The notes under the pieces were generated by a model that saw only the letters and a program-made list of their open reading frames with translations, had not been told where the DNA came from and did no database searches. The translations under genes were made by a program, and so were the position numbers. Below, one piece after another: positions 45,655 through 57,600 of a stretch of 64,000 bases of DNA. Numbering within the stretch: position 1 is the stretch's first letter; each line of letters begins with the position of its first letter. Origin of the DNA: Capitulum mitella (lineage: Eukaryota; Arthropoda; Thecostraca; Pollicipedomorpha; Pollicipedidae); NCBI GenBank assembly GCA_030062745.1, contig CP099839.1:33637293-33701292 (forward strand). Direction: 5' to 3'.

Positions 45655-48600
45655 GTGAGCATCCTTCACACAAATGATGTCGTTCAGATCATGTGCTACG
45701 AGCGAGGCGGAAGGCTGAGTGAGTTACGTCAGGTAGCAGAAATACAAAATCAAGTCGAACGGCCGGCCGGGCCCGGTCCGGCCGACGTATGTTCGAAAGG
45801 CATGCCAATACAGCACCAGGTTTCTGTGGTCGGTTGATGTGCTGCACAGTTTGCTGCGCCGCTTGGTCTGTGCACTAAGCAGAGTGGAGAGGACTGAAAT
45901 CCGGGACACCGAAACGGTTCTTTTGTTCTTTCATTCCTCCGTGAGTGGAGCGACTCGCACCATTCGACGTGTGCTTTCCGGTAGTAATTCTTTTTGTGTC
46001 TCGAGACTTTGGGAAACAATTTATTTTTTCCGAAGCATCTTATCGTTGTTGTAATCTTGGTCACATGAAATGCCTTTACACGAGAAGGCCTGTTTGTATC
46101 TCGGTCTATGGAATACTACTTTCCTGTTTTTCTGATCTTTACGAAAGGGCAAGTATTCCTTAACAAGTGACCATTCGCGTCAGGAACGCACTCCTGGGTG
46201 CGTAATAGGAATCACAGGAAAGAGTTTTCCATGGATCTCGATTTATTAGAAATGGCTGATTTCCCAAAGTAATTTAGGGGGGAGGGGGAGAGGCTGGTGT
46301 GTGACTAAGGTTTCAGACCAAAATGTTTCCAGCCATTGTGAGAGACTTAATGTTAAGATATATGATAAGTGTTTGGTAGAGTCGGGACGATGTCGTCCCC
46401 CAGGATGTTGGGCCTTGTAAACAGGCCTCTTCGTCGAGATGCATTTCGTGTAAGGGGCAACGGTCGTAGCTGTTGCATTGATAATATACTCTTAGAGATT
46501 GTTCGCGACCCAAGGTTCCCAAACACACAGTAAAAACAAATACTACTGGGATGTCGTGCCAGATCGTGGCAGTTGTTCCGTTCAGTGAAGAGTGGCAGAA
46601 AAAGTCTCGACAACCTGGATAACTCAGACCACCTCGCCTACAAGTTGACCCGTCAAGCGCTGCGACAAGCTTACACTGTACTCATTCTCACTGCCATAGT
46701 ACTGAATCTTACACTGTATTCGTGAGTTCTTTCGTTGGAAAGAACTGGGACCAGAAAAAAATGTCGTATGGCCTTCACCAAGCGAACCTCACAAAACCCT
46801 TCCGCACCTTACTGTTACACCAGTAGGGAAGGGTTTCCAGATATTACGTTGTCTGGAAAACGTCACGTGCCAAAGCAGCCAGCCACGGAAACCTGGTGCC
46901 GTATTGGTATGCCGCCGTTGTTGACGGACTGCCCATTTTCGGAATCAGGAGCTGCCTTCCTGTCATCGCCTCCACATCTTTCATCCTTCATCCGCATTCT
47001 TCATATGGATCTTTGAGGTGTCCCTCAGGGATCCATCGTGGGTCCTTTTCCTTATTTTTGCAAACGACATACCCTGCTTCCCATCGTATGGTCGGCTCAT
47101 TCTGTGCCGACGACACCCAAATCCTGGACTCGGCACCCTCAGACCCCGGTGAACTCCAGGTGTTGAAGTCCCGAGCCGAGCAGAATATCCTCTGCCTAGA
47201 ACAATGGCTCAACGCAAATAGCCTTAAAATGAGCGTAGGAAAAACTTGTTTCAGTCTTCTCGGAAATCGAAATGCCGACGCTAGAGCCCACCATTCAGTA
47301 TCCGGGTTAATGACGTCAGTACTCGGCCTTGAAAATGCATTAAAGTATTGGGTGTTTTCCTCACCCAGACCCTGTGCTTGGAACAACACCTCTTCCATAG
47401 TCCAGTGATCCAGTGCAATCACCATATCGCTTTTCAGAATTCGTCCTCACCTGGCTCCAGACATCCTCAAAATATTTGTCCAGATCCATGTCTTCCCCTC
47501 CTCCAGTACCTCTTCAGTCTGGTGTGGAACTCCCACCTGCCGCCGTAACCGCCCACAGCAGATCATCCACTTTGCAGCCAGATTGGTCGCCGGACTGCAC
47601 CGCTACGAGCACGTCGCTCCCACCCTCGCCGCTCTTGGCTGGCCCGGCATAAGGCAGCTGATAGGGCACCGCGATGCAGTGAACGTGAACGGTGCGGTGC
47701 ATGTTTCTGTTGCCCCGCCTCACGGCTGCGCGTGTTTCGCCCTCGTAGCGCTGTGTCTGAGCTCCAAACACGCTCTGCCGTCGCTGGCGCCGCTCTTCTG
47801 ATACAGAGCCGCTGCCGCCTGGAGCGGGCTGCTGTGGCACGTGACAGGGGCCACTTCGCTGCAGCAATTATTGGAGAGCCTCAGAGCTGCGCCCATCTAA
47901 GTCGGCGCTGGTGATTGTGAAGTCGGGTGTGGGGGCAGGCTGAGGGTGCTGAGTGGGACGGGAGGGGATTTTTTTATAACGCGAGACGTGTTTTATGTGC
48001 TTATATTGTGCTGACTGCTCTAAGAGCCTTTTTGTAGAGGAGCCCTTGCGAACAAATACAACGAATACAGCTTCCGTAAAAATGGCCCAGCCCAGCCCGT
48101 GCACACGTTTTCTGGAGAGTAATCCAAGAACTTTGTAATCTCACAACAACTCGTCACCGAACCATGAAGCTTTCGCTAAAAAAAATCAGTTTTTGGTTTA
48201 CGTGTTTGGATTTGCGATGCATTAGCTCGCAACCTCTTCCATCCACGCCACTATTACGGGAACAATGTTTGCGTGCATATTTTCCCCTGACGTTTTTGAA
48301 CCGTTCGACAACGTTGTGGGGCTATGAGAACGTTATGCGGGTGCAGGATCTTGAAACATTTTTTGTGTGGGACGAGCCCCCCATGTTTTTCTGGGGCCAG
48401 TACCGAACTGTTTGCACTGTCGCGCGTAAATTTAGTGCCTGCTGTGCAGCATCCTTTTTACATACTTCCTGCAAATTTGAACGTGCCTGGAACAGGAGCT
48501 GCTCCAGGAGACATTTGTGGGGCATGTCGGGCCATTTTGCGGTCGTTTCAGACGTGTGCTCGCTCGTTTAGATATCAGTGCGGCAGGTCAATATTTAGCA

Positions 48601-51600
48601 ATACCATGATATCATTGAGTGACCGTTACGGTAATTGATCATCCTCATAGTCCAAGAAATGTTTTGGGACTGTCAGAGGCCGATTCAGGAGACATCATAG
48701 AAGGTAATACAACGTCATGAGTAAGTGGGTTATTCGCGGAGAAAATAAGGTATTGCTCGACAAGTAAAGCGTTTGTAGGTACCATAATATTGGCACAAAA
48801 ATGTTTGGTTGCACCGACAGCATAACAAAGTTTAAGAAAGGAACCAGGTACAGAGATTTGGAAGCCTCAGACATCGAGGCTGAGACCTTCAACCAGTGGT
48901 TTACATCACGGATTTCAACCCAGTAGTAACATTTATGGAAGCCTTGTGTACATAACATATTCGAGCATATATTGGCAGGGGCAGATCCAGTAAAACATAG
49001 AGGAAAACTTGAAAATAAGAACATTGGTGTGGTCTTTTCAGTATAGAATTTACACTTTCCATGGTTCACAGGTACCCACTGTATTGGTTTCCTTGGCCTG
49101 TCATGGATGTTTGTATTAATATTGTATGCTTCATCTCACGGAAAAGTCTTGGTTGACATTGGCCGAGCCAGTCGAACAAAACTGAATAAAAATTCACCCA
49201 GAATTCTGTCGATAGTTAAACCCGATGTTTTAGACCCTGAATCCTCCACTGTTCGAAAAATTGCTTTCATGTATGTGTAGGGTGAAAACGGTGATTCCTT
49301 AGTCAAAGTAAGTGTTTCCAGCGTCGTATGCCAGAGGTCTGTCTTGAAGGCTCCGCCGGTGATTTTTGCTACTTTGCACATCTGAAAAGTTAGTTCATAT
49401 CACGAGCTTTCGTTTATCCCTATGCCCGGAAGGCTCAACAGTACAGCCCATTCCCGGCAAAGTTGGAGACCCCTCCCACTAGATCTCGAAGAACTACTCA
49501 TCCGATTTCTTCGCAACAAATGACTATCGATTCGCCAGGACGTAAACTACATTTTTTTAAAGAGATATTCAAAATCTTGAAATGGATGCACACCATGGGC
49601 CAACAAGCCAAGACGGGGATATTTTTTGACTTGTAATTCCGCTGTTTAAGGACCAATTTTGATGCAGTAGGCATGAATCGAGACCTTATTGACAGAATCT
49701 TTCCCGTTCGCGCATACGTTTGGAAGTTCAAGAAAATTCATAGTCATGGGCAGTCACAAGGTTTCAAGAGTATATTTCTTCCAAAAACTGAATTAACATA
49801 AAAAGTTCAAAACATTTTTTGGGTTCTTACTGGTCATTTTACACTTATGAAGTGCAAATTGTATTACGTCATTTGTATAATGCTGGCGTAAACAGCGCCA
49901 AGGACACGAAAAGGGGGAAACGAACATGGTCACATGTTCATTAGGTCACCTCACGACCTTTGACCTTAAATGACCTCAAATGACCTCACCGTCACACGGA
50001 ATGATTTTGAGTTCATTTCAGGTTGTTTGAAAACGTTACCAATAAGCTGAATTCGGTTATATTTATATTATTGCGCATACCCTACCGTGCGATGTAGGGT
50101 ATGCGCACGGACATTTTAGGTCATAGCTTCGTGATCCGACCTGATATCGGCCTGAATCTGTATAAACTGGTAGAGCGCACTCTGTTAAGTCATATGTGCT
50201 CCGGACTTTGCATTTTTGAACGTAGCGTCAAAAATATTTACGTAAAACTTAATCTTTACTTGTGACGGTGACCTGACCATATGAAGTAACCTCAGGCTAT
50301 CAAAAACAAAAATATGTTTTTCCGGCTATTTATCTATATTCCCTTATACAGTTTGAGGTTCCCTCATAAAAACTTTATTTGGCAGGCATTGTTCTTTAAC
50401 CTTCGTTGACAAAAATGGCCCCAGGTGCCCCCCAAAAGCGTAGCTTGGCTTTGCCCCGGAGCAAGATTAAATTTTGAAGTTTTGGCACAGTGCGATGCAA
50501 GAATAGGAAGGAAAAGTGACCGGGTTTCGTAAAGCAGGTTCAAAACCCTGCAGTTAGCGCGCAGGAACCGGAGGGGGGCGGGCGGATTTAGCCATCGACC
50601 CCCACCGGGCATAGGGCTAAGCCATGTTTTATGGACATTGATGGACATTGGTCCAATAGTTTGGCAGACTTCGGAGGTGGATGGGAGGGTGGGGGGGGGG
50701 GGCGAATCGGTCCCCCACATGTATTGAAGCGAAACATGCCGTATGAAAATAAGGTCAGTCTTGCAATTCGTGAGAAGCAGAATACAGGAAGATCGATAAA
50801 TATCCGTTTGTGTTGCAAAATGTATACATGGCAAGTAGTGATGCAAACAACAACAAAGAAGGCTTCGCTCGTCATGCGCCCCGCAAGGCGTCTCACTGGA
50901 ATTCATGCATAGTGCCGTACCGAATCACTGGAATCCCATATTGTGTTTAATCATTTTCATTCTGGGACAGATTAGTGTGTATCATCCCTGTGGCAAGGCT
51001 TAGATTGATGGTTGCCATCCCAGCCAGTCGAATGTGTCTTTGATGGTACTAAAAGGAAAATCCGGATGCCTTAGTACATCAGAGTAAAAATTAAAATCAA
51101 ATAAAGCACAAGACCAGACAAATGATGTTCCATTAGAAAACTACGTACCATTTTCCGGTGTATATTTGTACTGTAATTCATCGTGAGCCATTTGCCCAAT
51201 TTTTAGCAAGGTTTGCGAGTGGTGCTGCAGTGCGCAACATTTCATATAACTGATTGAAGAATACTGACTGCGTTGCCAGTGTCTGCATTGCGCCTTTCTC
51301 GTTCTGTTGTTGTATTGTTATAACTGGCGTGTTTCGACCGCCGCCAGTCTGCGGAGGTACCGCTACCCCACCGACGACACGCTCAGAGAAGCGGCTGGAA
51401 TCAGCAAGAACGGGAAGAAGAAAACGAAACATGACGAGAAAAGGGAGGACGGTTTTCTTCTTCCCAAAAACGCAGCCTTTGAGGTAATTCAAATGTTGCA
51501 AATGTCCCGTTTGGTATTGAAGCGAAATCGTCCCGATGCGTTTGAGTTGAAGTCGTTTGTTTTGCAAACTACAGCCAAGTTCTTGGCTTATAGCGGAGTT

Positions 51601-54600
51601 TTTGTCCACGTGGTGCTATGAGGTTGGCCCCACGCAACAGTGATGTCGATTCACCTTTTAGCCTGAATTGCCACGGTTTGTATTGCGTGAGAAATCGGAT
51701 ATAGCTGCTGCCCAGTTACAGTTTGCGAACCTCGTTTGGGCTTTTGGTGAGCAGTTACATCTTTTCCACAATTTTGGTAGTTGTTGACTCACTTCGTATT
51801 TGCTATTTACCTGTCTGGTGGACTTTGAAATGAAACCTGACTTCGATCTAAATGGAGATATTGGTAGCGTGGCCTCAATCTGAATATTTATGTGCTTGTG
51901 TTACTGTAGCATGTGCTCGTCACATTGCAAATCGTTTCAGCTGGAGACATCACCTGTGGAGCACTACGAGGTTGTTTCCTTTAACTACTATACTGAGTAC
52001 CAGTGGTTGTTCGACTTTGCCGTGTGCACAGTTTTCGTGTACTCCATCACTGAGGTAAGAAGCGGGTAATTTCTACATCACCCATGTGTTTGTTTGGCAA
52101 GCATTTAATCTCTTAGGAATTTTTTCACATCAGTAAATTTGCTCATCATGTAACTTGAGCACAGTTATGCTTCCTAGTAGCAATATGATATTAAGCGCAT
52201 ATTTTATTTTATAAGTTGCTTGATCGACTACATGTGACACCACTCTGCTCCTCCCGCAGGTCTACGGCTGCTTGGTGCCTCCTCGAGATGAGGTGAACCT
52301 CAGCATGCTGTGGTGCATGATGGCCGTCGGCTTTACCATGTATCCTTTACGCAAGCGAGGTCCGAGCCAGATGTTGTGGTTGACGGGCATTGTTAGACAT
52401 GCGTCTGAACTCGATCGTCTTGCTGGTTTTTAACAAGTTTTCCTTACCACCAATCACAGTGCAGCTTTGCCTACTTGGGTTTTCGCGCAGTTGAACGCTG
52501 TCCCATGGTGAAGGAAAGCTCAGATTATTTTCGTTGTTGAATTACGAAACATTACAAGACGAAACCCGACATTCGACGGTCTGCCAGTCGCTCTTGTGCT
52601 CTCGTAAACTGGAACTGACAAAGCTTAGCCAGCGAGTGCCCGTTGTCTCGCGCGTCTCAGCAGTCTGGGCTACTCAGGAATTACCATGACCTCTGGTGTC
52701 CAGTGGTGTTCTGGTTATCAAGCCTCAGCAGTCTGGACTACTCAGGAATTCTGATGACCTCTGGTGTCCACTGGTGTTCTGGTTATCGTGCCTTGACTGG
52801 GCGGCCGCAGTAAGATCCTGGCCAAGTTGACGGGCATGTTTTTCCGGTCGACGGCCGGGTCCGGTGAGCTGGAAATCTGCGTCGTCTCCGGGCTTGCATA
52901 CTTCGTCGTCTCCATGGTGATCCTTGTCACCAGCGACGAACTGTTGGAGTTGGAGCTGGAGAAGGCCTACAGCAGTTTCAACGACAGCGCTACCCACTTC
53001 CTGCTGGCGCATGGTCTTGGTTCGGGGTGAGCAGAACTGCCTGTTTTTTTTCTGTTTCGCCGAGAATTGGCTAGTTTCATTTTGCGTGGCGATTGCCTGT
53101 TTCGTGCGAGCGGAAGTGCCTGTCGCTCTCTGTTTCACCGACATTGGTCTGTTTCAATGTGTTTAACGTTTGTTCGGGTATAGACGTTTATCTTTCTTGT
53201 TTTATCTTTTTTTTACGGTACATACACGGTATTTGACGCTGGGTGGCTGGCTGGCTAGGGGGCTTGCTGTGTCTGACTAGTTACAGCTCATCATTTGCTC
53301 TCTGTGTTAAATCATCTGCACATCCCAGTCTCGCGCTGTGAGAGGATGTCTGTAGTATCTGCACACCGAAGTTCATGCTGTGAGAGAATGTCTCAATCAT
53401 TTGGGCATCCAAGTAAGTCTCTTGTCATGAAAGCAGGACGTTTGAGACTCAGATTTGCAGTCTTGAAACAGACTGTGCTGAGCTACCATTCCCTGGGCGT
53501 CTTCCGTCGGAGATCTCTCTCCAGTGACGTTTCTGTGACCGTCAGAGATATTCATGGTACCATAGACCCTAAGATGTTGTATCTGGTTTTACAGGGGACC
53601 GGCCTCTATGTTCGCCTTGCGCCTGCTTCTGGCTGTGTGGTCAGGCTTTGTTGGTTCCATACTGGTGTTCCCGGGACTGCGTTACACGCGTATGCATAGG
53701 GACTGCCTGCGGTGAGTCCAGACAGTCGTGTTTTCTGCACCGATGTGTGGTGGTTACAAGGATAAGTGATAGTGACATCGGGAGGTTGAGGATAGTCTTG
53801 GGATTGGATTACCCAACATATATTCTGCAAGCTGGATGCAAGACGGGCATTGTGCTGTTTTGATGTAGCACAGCAAGGTGTACGGTGGAGTCATGGGTAT
53901 TTAAGGTGTTCTCGTTTGTTCAACATCGGTCAAGAAAGCAGCGGTAACCCGGCGCCGGCGCCGTTCTCTGTGATTGCTGAAGCGGTCGCCGCGGCTGTGC
54001 ACCGTCTGCGTGACGAATAGAGCGCGACATTCTGCTGAGCCTGTGTGCTGTGTTGAACTTTGACCGTTTTCTTATCGGCAGACTTTGCGGGGAAAACCGG
54101 CCTCTGCAGCTGCTGCTTCATCTGAGCTTCGTCATGCCGCTGGTGAACGTGCTGACCTGGGTTCGGCCACTGAGCCGCGCCTACCTGGCCGGGCGCGCCC
54201 TAGGCTGGTCTGGCGTGCCTCTGTGAGTCGCTGTCGGAACCGAGCTCGCCTCTTACTCGCCTCTTACCGCGCCCGCCGGTCGCGGCTCTAAGTAGCGGCC
54301 ACTATCTCTGTTCTGACCATACAGCGCCCGCCGATCTCCGCTCTGACCATACAGCGCCCGCCGATCTCCGCTCTGACCATACACCGCCCGCCGTGTCTTC
54401 GTTCTGACCATATAACGCTCCAATATTCGTGACTATGCCAAAGCTGAGTGCGTTGCATTACGTTTTTTTTTCCTTTAACGGCGCTGAGAGGATATGATCC
54501 CAGGGCATGGCTAAAAATTTCCGAAAATTATTCGGGGTTCCACGTAGGATTCGGACCGTTTCTTTTCATTCATTGTCATAGACGTATGTTAAAAAAACAC

Positions 54601-57600
54601 GGAAAGGAGATTGTATTTATCCTAGCTATCAACTTTAGAGTGTTGTGAGCATTTCTGTCGGAGCTGGGCTCACGCTTTGATAGAATTGCTGGCTAGACAG
54701 CTTGGTGTAGGTTTTTGCGGGCATCGCGGCGTTGGTCTTCGCATCGCGCATAACGGATGATATTTGGCTCTGTATGTACCTTAGTGTGACACGAGCCTAC
54801 ATTTTGGCCAGGATGACTGACGACGGGTTCAACAGTCTGCGTGTGTGGCTGCTAGTGGCGACTGTCTGCTTGCGGCTGGCTCTGATGCCCCGCCACCTGC
54901 AGGCCTACCTCAACATGAGCCAGGAGAAGCTGGACCGGATCAGGAGCGAGGCGGGCAGGATTCGCAGTTCCCAGCTGCAGAGAACGGTGTGTCGCCGACC
55001 ATGGTGCGGTCGTTGTGGGAAAGCTATTTGCATTTTTGTCGCAGAATCACTAGCGTGTGTGGCGGACTCTTTTGTTCAGGTATGGGCCGATTTTAAGGAG
55101 AAATGAGCTGAGCCTGCGAACTTCCTTAAGAAGGCACGCCGGTCGAGGCGAATAAATAGCTTGAGGATGCGCGGTTGAATGTCCCAGCGACCACTAGCTG
55201 AAGTGGTCACGTCCGTGGCTCAGCAGCGGCGCGGTGTGTTTCAGATCGTCAGTGTCTACTACTACGTATGCGTGGCTACTCTTCAGTTCATCACACCTCT
55301 GATCCTCAGCCTCTACCTGGCCTTGATGTACAAGTCGCTAGGTGAGCGTTCGTTAATGGTAAATAACGACGACGTCGGCTGGTATTTGGTAGTCTGAACG
55401 GTGTATCATGCATTTAGCAGCGGCGGATTTTTATTCATAATTGCTGCAGGTAAAAACGGGACGCGAGACGTTTTTGTTGCCTGAGGCGCGGGATGTATAA
55501 GGATGACGCGTCGTTTGTCCAGGTTGGGCAGGAGTTTGAAATTTGATTACGGGGACTTCGCTGGAAAGTATCGCTGGTTTGCAGTACGGTTTGAGTCGGG
55601 GGTAATGTGGCGAGGACTGACGGGAGATACGATTGTTTCCATTACAGGTGGGTTGTCGTGGACCGGGATGGCACCGGGCCCGCCGACAGCGCCCACGCCG
55701 ATGCCTGAGCCCCCTGCCGCCGCTGAGGTCGGTTCCACCACGCAGCACGTGACGTTTACACTTGCCGCCGTCAAACGGGTGAGCTACGTGTATACTGCGG
55801 CCGTTACTGACCGCTGTGCACTCTGCGGCCGTGACTGACTGCTGTGTACTCTGCGGCCGTGGCTGACCGCTGTGCACTCTGCGGCGGTGACTGACCGCTG
55901 TGCACCCTGCGGCCATGACTGACCACTGTGTACTCTGCGGCCGTGACTGACCGCTGTGCACTCTGCGGCCGTGACTGACTGCTGTGTACTCTGCGGCCGT
56001 GGCTGACCGCTGTGCACTCTGCGGCGGTGACTGACCGCTGTGCACCCTGCGGCCATGACTGACCGCTGTGCACTCTGCGGCCATGACTGACCACTGTGTA
56101 CTCTGCGGCCATGACTGACCGCTGTGCACTCTGCGGCCGTGACTGACCGCTGTGTTCCCTGCGGCTGCGACTGACTGTTGTTTACCCTGCGTATGTGCGT
56201 GTGTGAGCGTATCCTTATGTATTTATTTATTTATTTGTTCATTTATTGCACATAAACAGGCCATTCCACAAGAGGGCTATTTTCTGACTTTCGTCAGTGC
56301 ACACTGTCGCATTACGAGTTCCACGTCAAGATATCGCTCAGCAGCCTTCCCGCGCATTCGCCTACCGCGACATCGCAGAGCCCATCCTACACACAATGCA
56401 CGTTTGCCGAGGAGTCATTTTTTACGAAAGATGTTGTGCAAGCTAATCTTGAACTTACACATGGACACGTTGGACAGACCGCGATTGATTATCTGCTGCA
56501 TGATACTTATCTGCGCGATACTGAAATTGCCGCTTTCCGTGGCTGTTCCGCACACGAGGTCGAATCAGTTTGTGCGACTGCAGGATATAACGGACCATGC
56601 GCTCATGGCTGTGCGCGAGAGCAGAGCGTAACGCGGTAGGTTTTCACAGTGATCAGCACAATGTGCAGCAGGCAGCAGGCAGAGATCGAAATAAGACGCG
56701 AATTCAGATGCAGCCAGCCAACTTAATGGGTTCGTGACGTCTGATATGTGGTCATATTTTCGTCAACCTGAAATCATCCCGACAGCGAAGTTGAAGAGTT
56801 TCTGCAGTTTCGAGATTTTTGCATTGTTTGTGCTGCCAGACACCTGCACACAATAGCGGACATGAGACAGCACTAGAGCATCAATAATCCTCAGTAACAC
56901 GCTTGGAGGTAGCGCGTGCTTCGCATTCAGAATGTCCGTCAGGATGCCCACGTATATGTTTGGAACTTGAGCTATGCGGCAGCCGTATGACAGAGATGGG
57001 TCCATGACGATTCCGAGATGCCGCACAGTTGCTGAGCATTGCACCAATTGATCCATGAATACGATGAACGGATTCTCGAATCTGGCTAAGTTGGGAACGG
57101 TCACCACACAATAATATCTCAGTTTTGACGGCATTCACTATCATACTATGCTGCATAAACCACGTGTACACTACGTCCAGCACCGAATCCAGTGCCTTAT
57201 TCATCTCCGTCAATCTGACGCGAGGGCCTGTGATGGCCAGCTGCTCGTTGTCAGCGCACCGGACTTCTGTGACGCGAAAGCCGTTGATGTGACATGGGAT
57301 GAAGCATGAGATGTTTCTGAAGATGTCGCACAGCAGTGGTCCCAGACATGATCCTTGAAATGTGCCGTTTGTGATGTTTTGAGGCTGTGATAGCATCTGA
57401 CCCTCTCTCACACATTGAGTGTGTCCTACCAAATAGCTCGTGATCCAATCAGTGGAGATTTGGGGCTGCCGCAGTTTAATGATCAGCATTGAGTGGTGGG
57501 CTATGCAAAACAGCTGCTCAGACCAGGCAGTCAGCAGGGTTACCTCTGGTCCGTGCATACCTTGTAAAATTCCACCAGTGGTAGTTAAAAGTGCCGTACA

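Noticed and set aside
47514-47867. A 117-codon minus frame in the TMEM161 intron
   Set aside because: It is the antisense shadow of the LINE fragment on the plus strand.
55431-56129. Long minus-strand frames (up to 232 codons) over the 28-bp array
   Set aside because: They come from the 28-bp repeat, which leaves several frames open at once, and they repeat the same short peptide words.
55789-56199. A CRISPR-like array
   Set aside because: Units are directly adjacent with no unique spacers, and the DNA is eukaryotic; it is an ordinary minisatellite.
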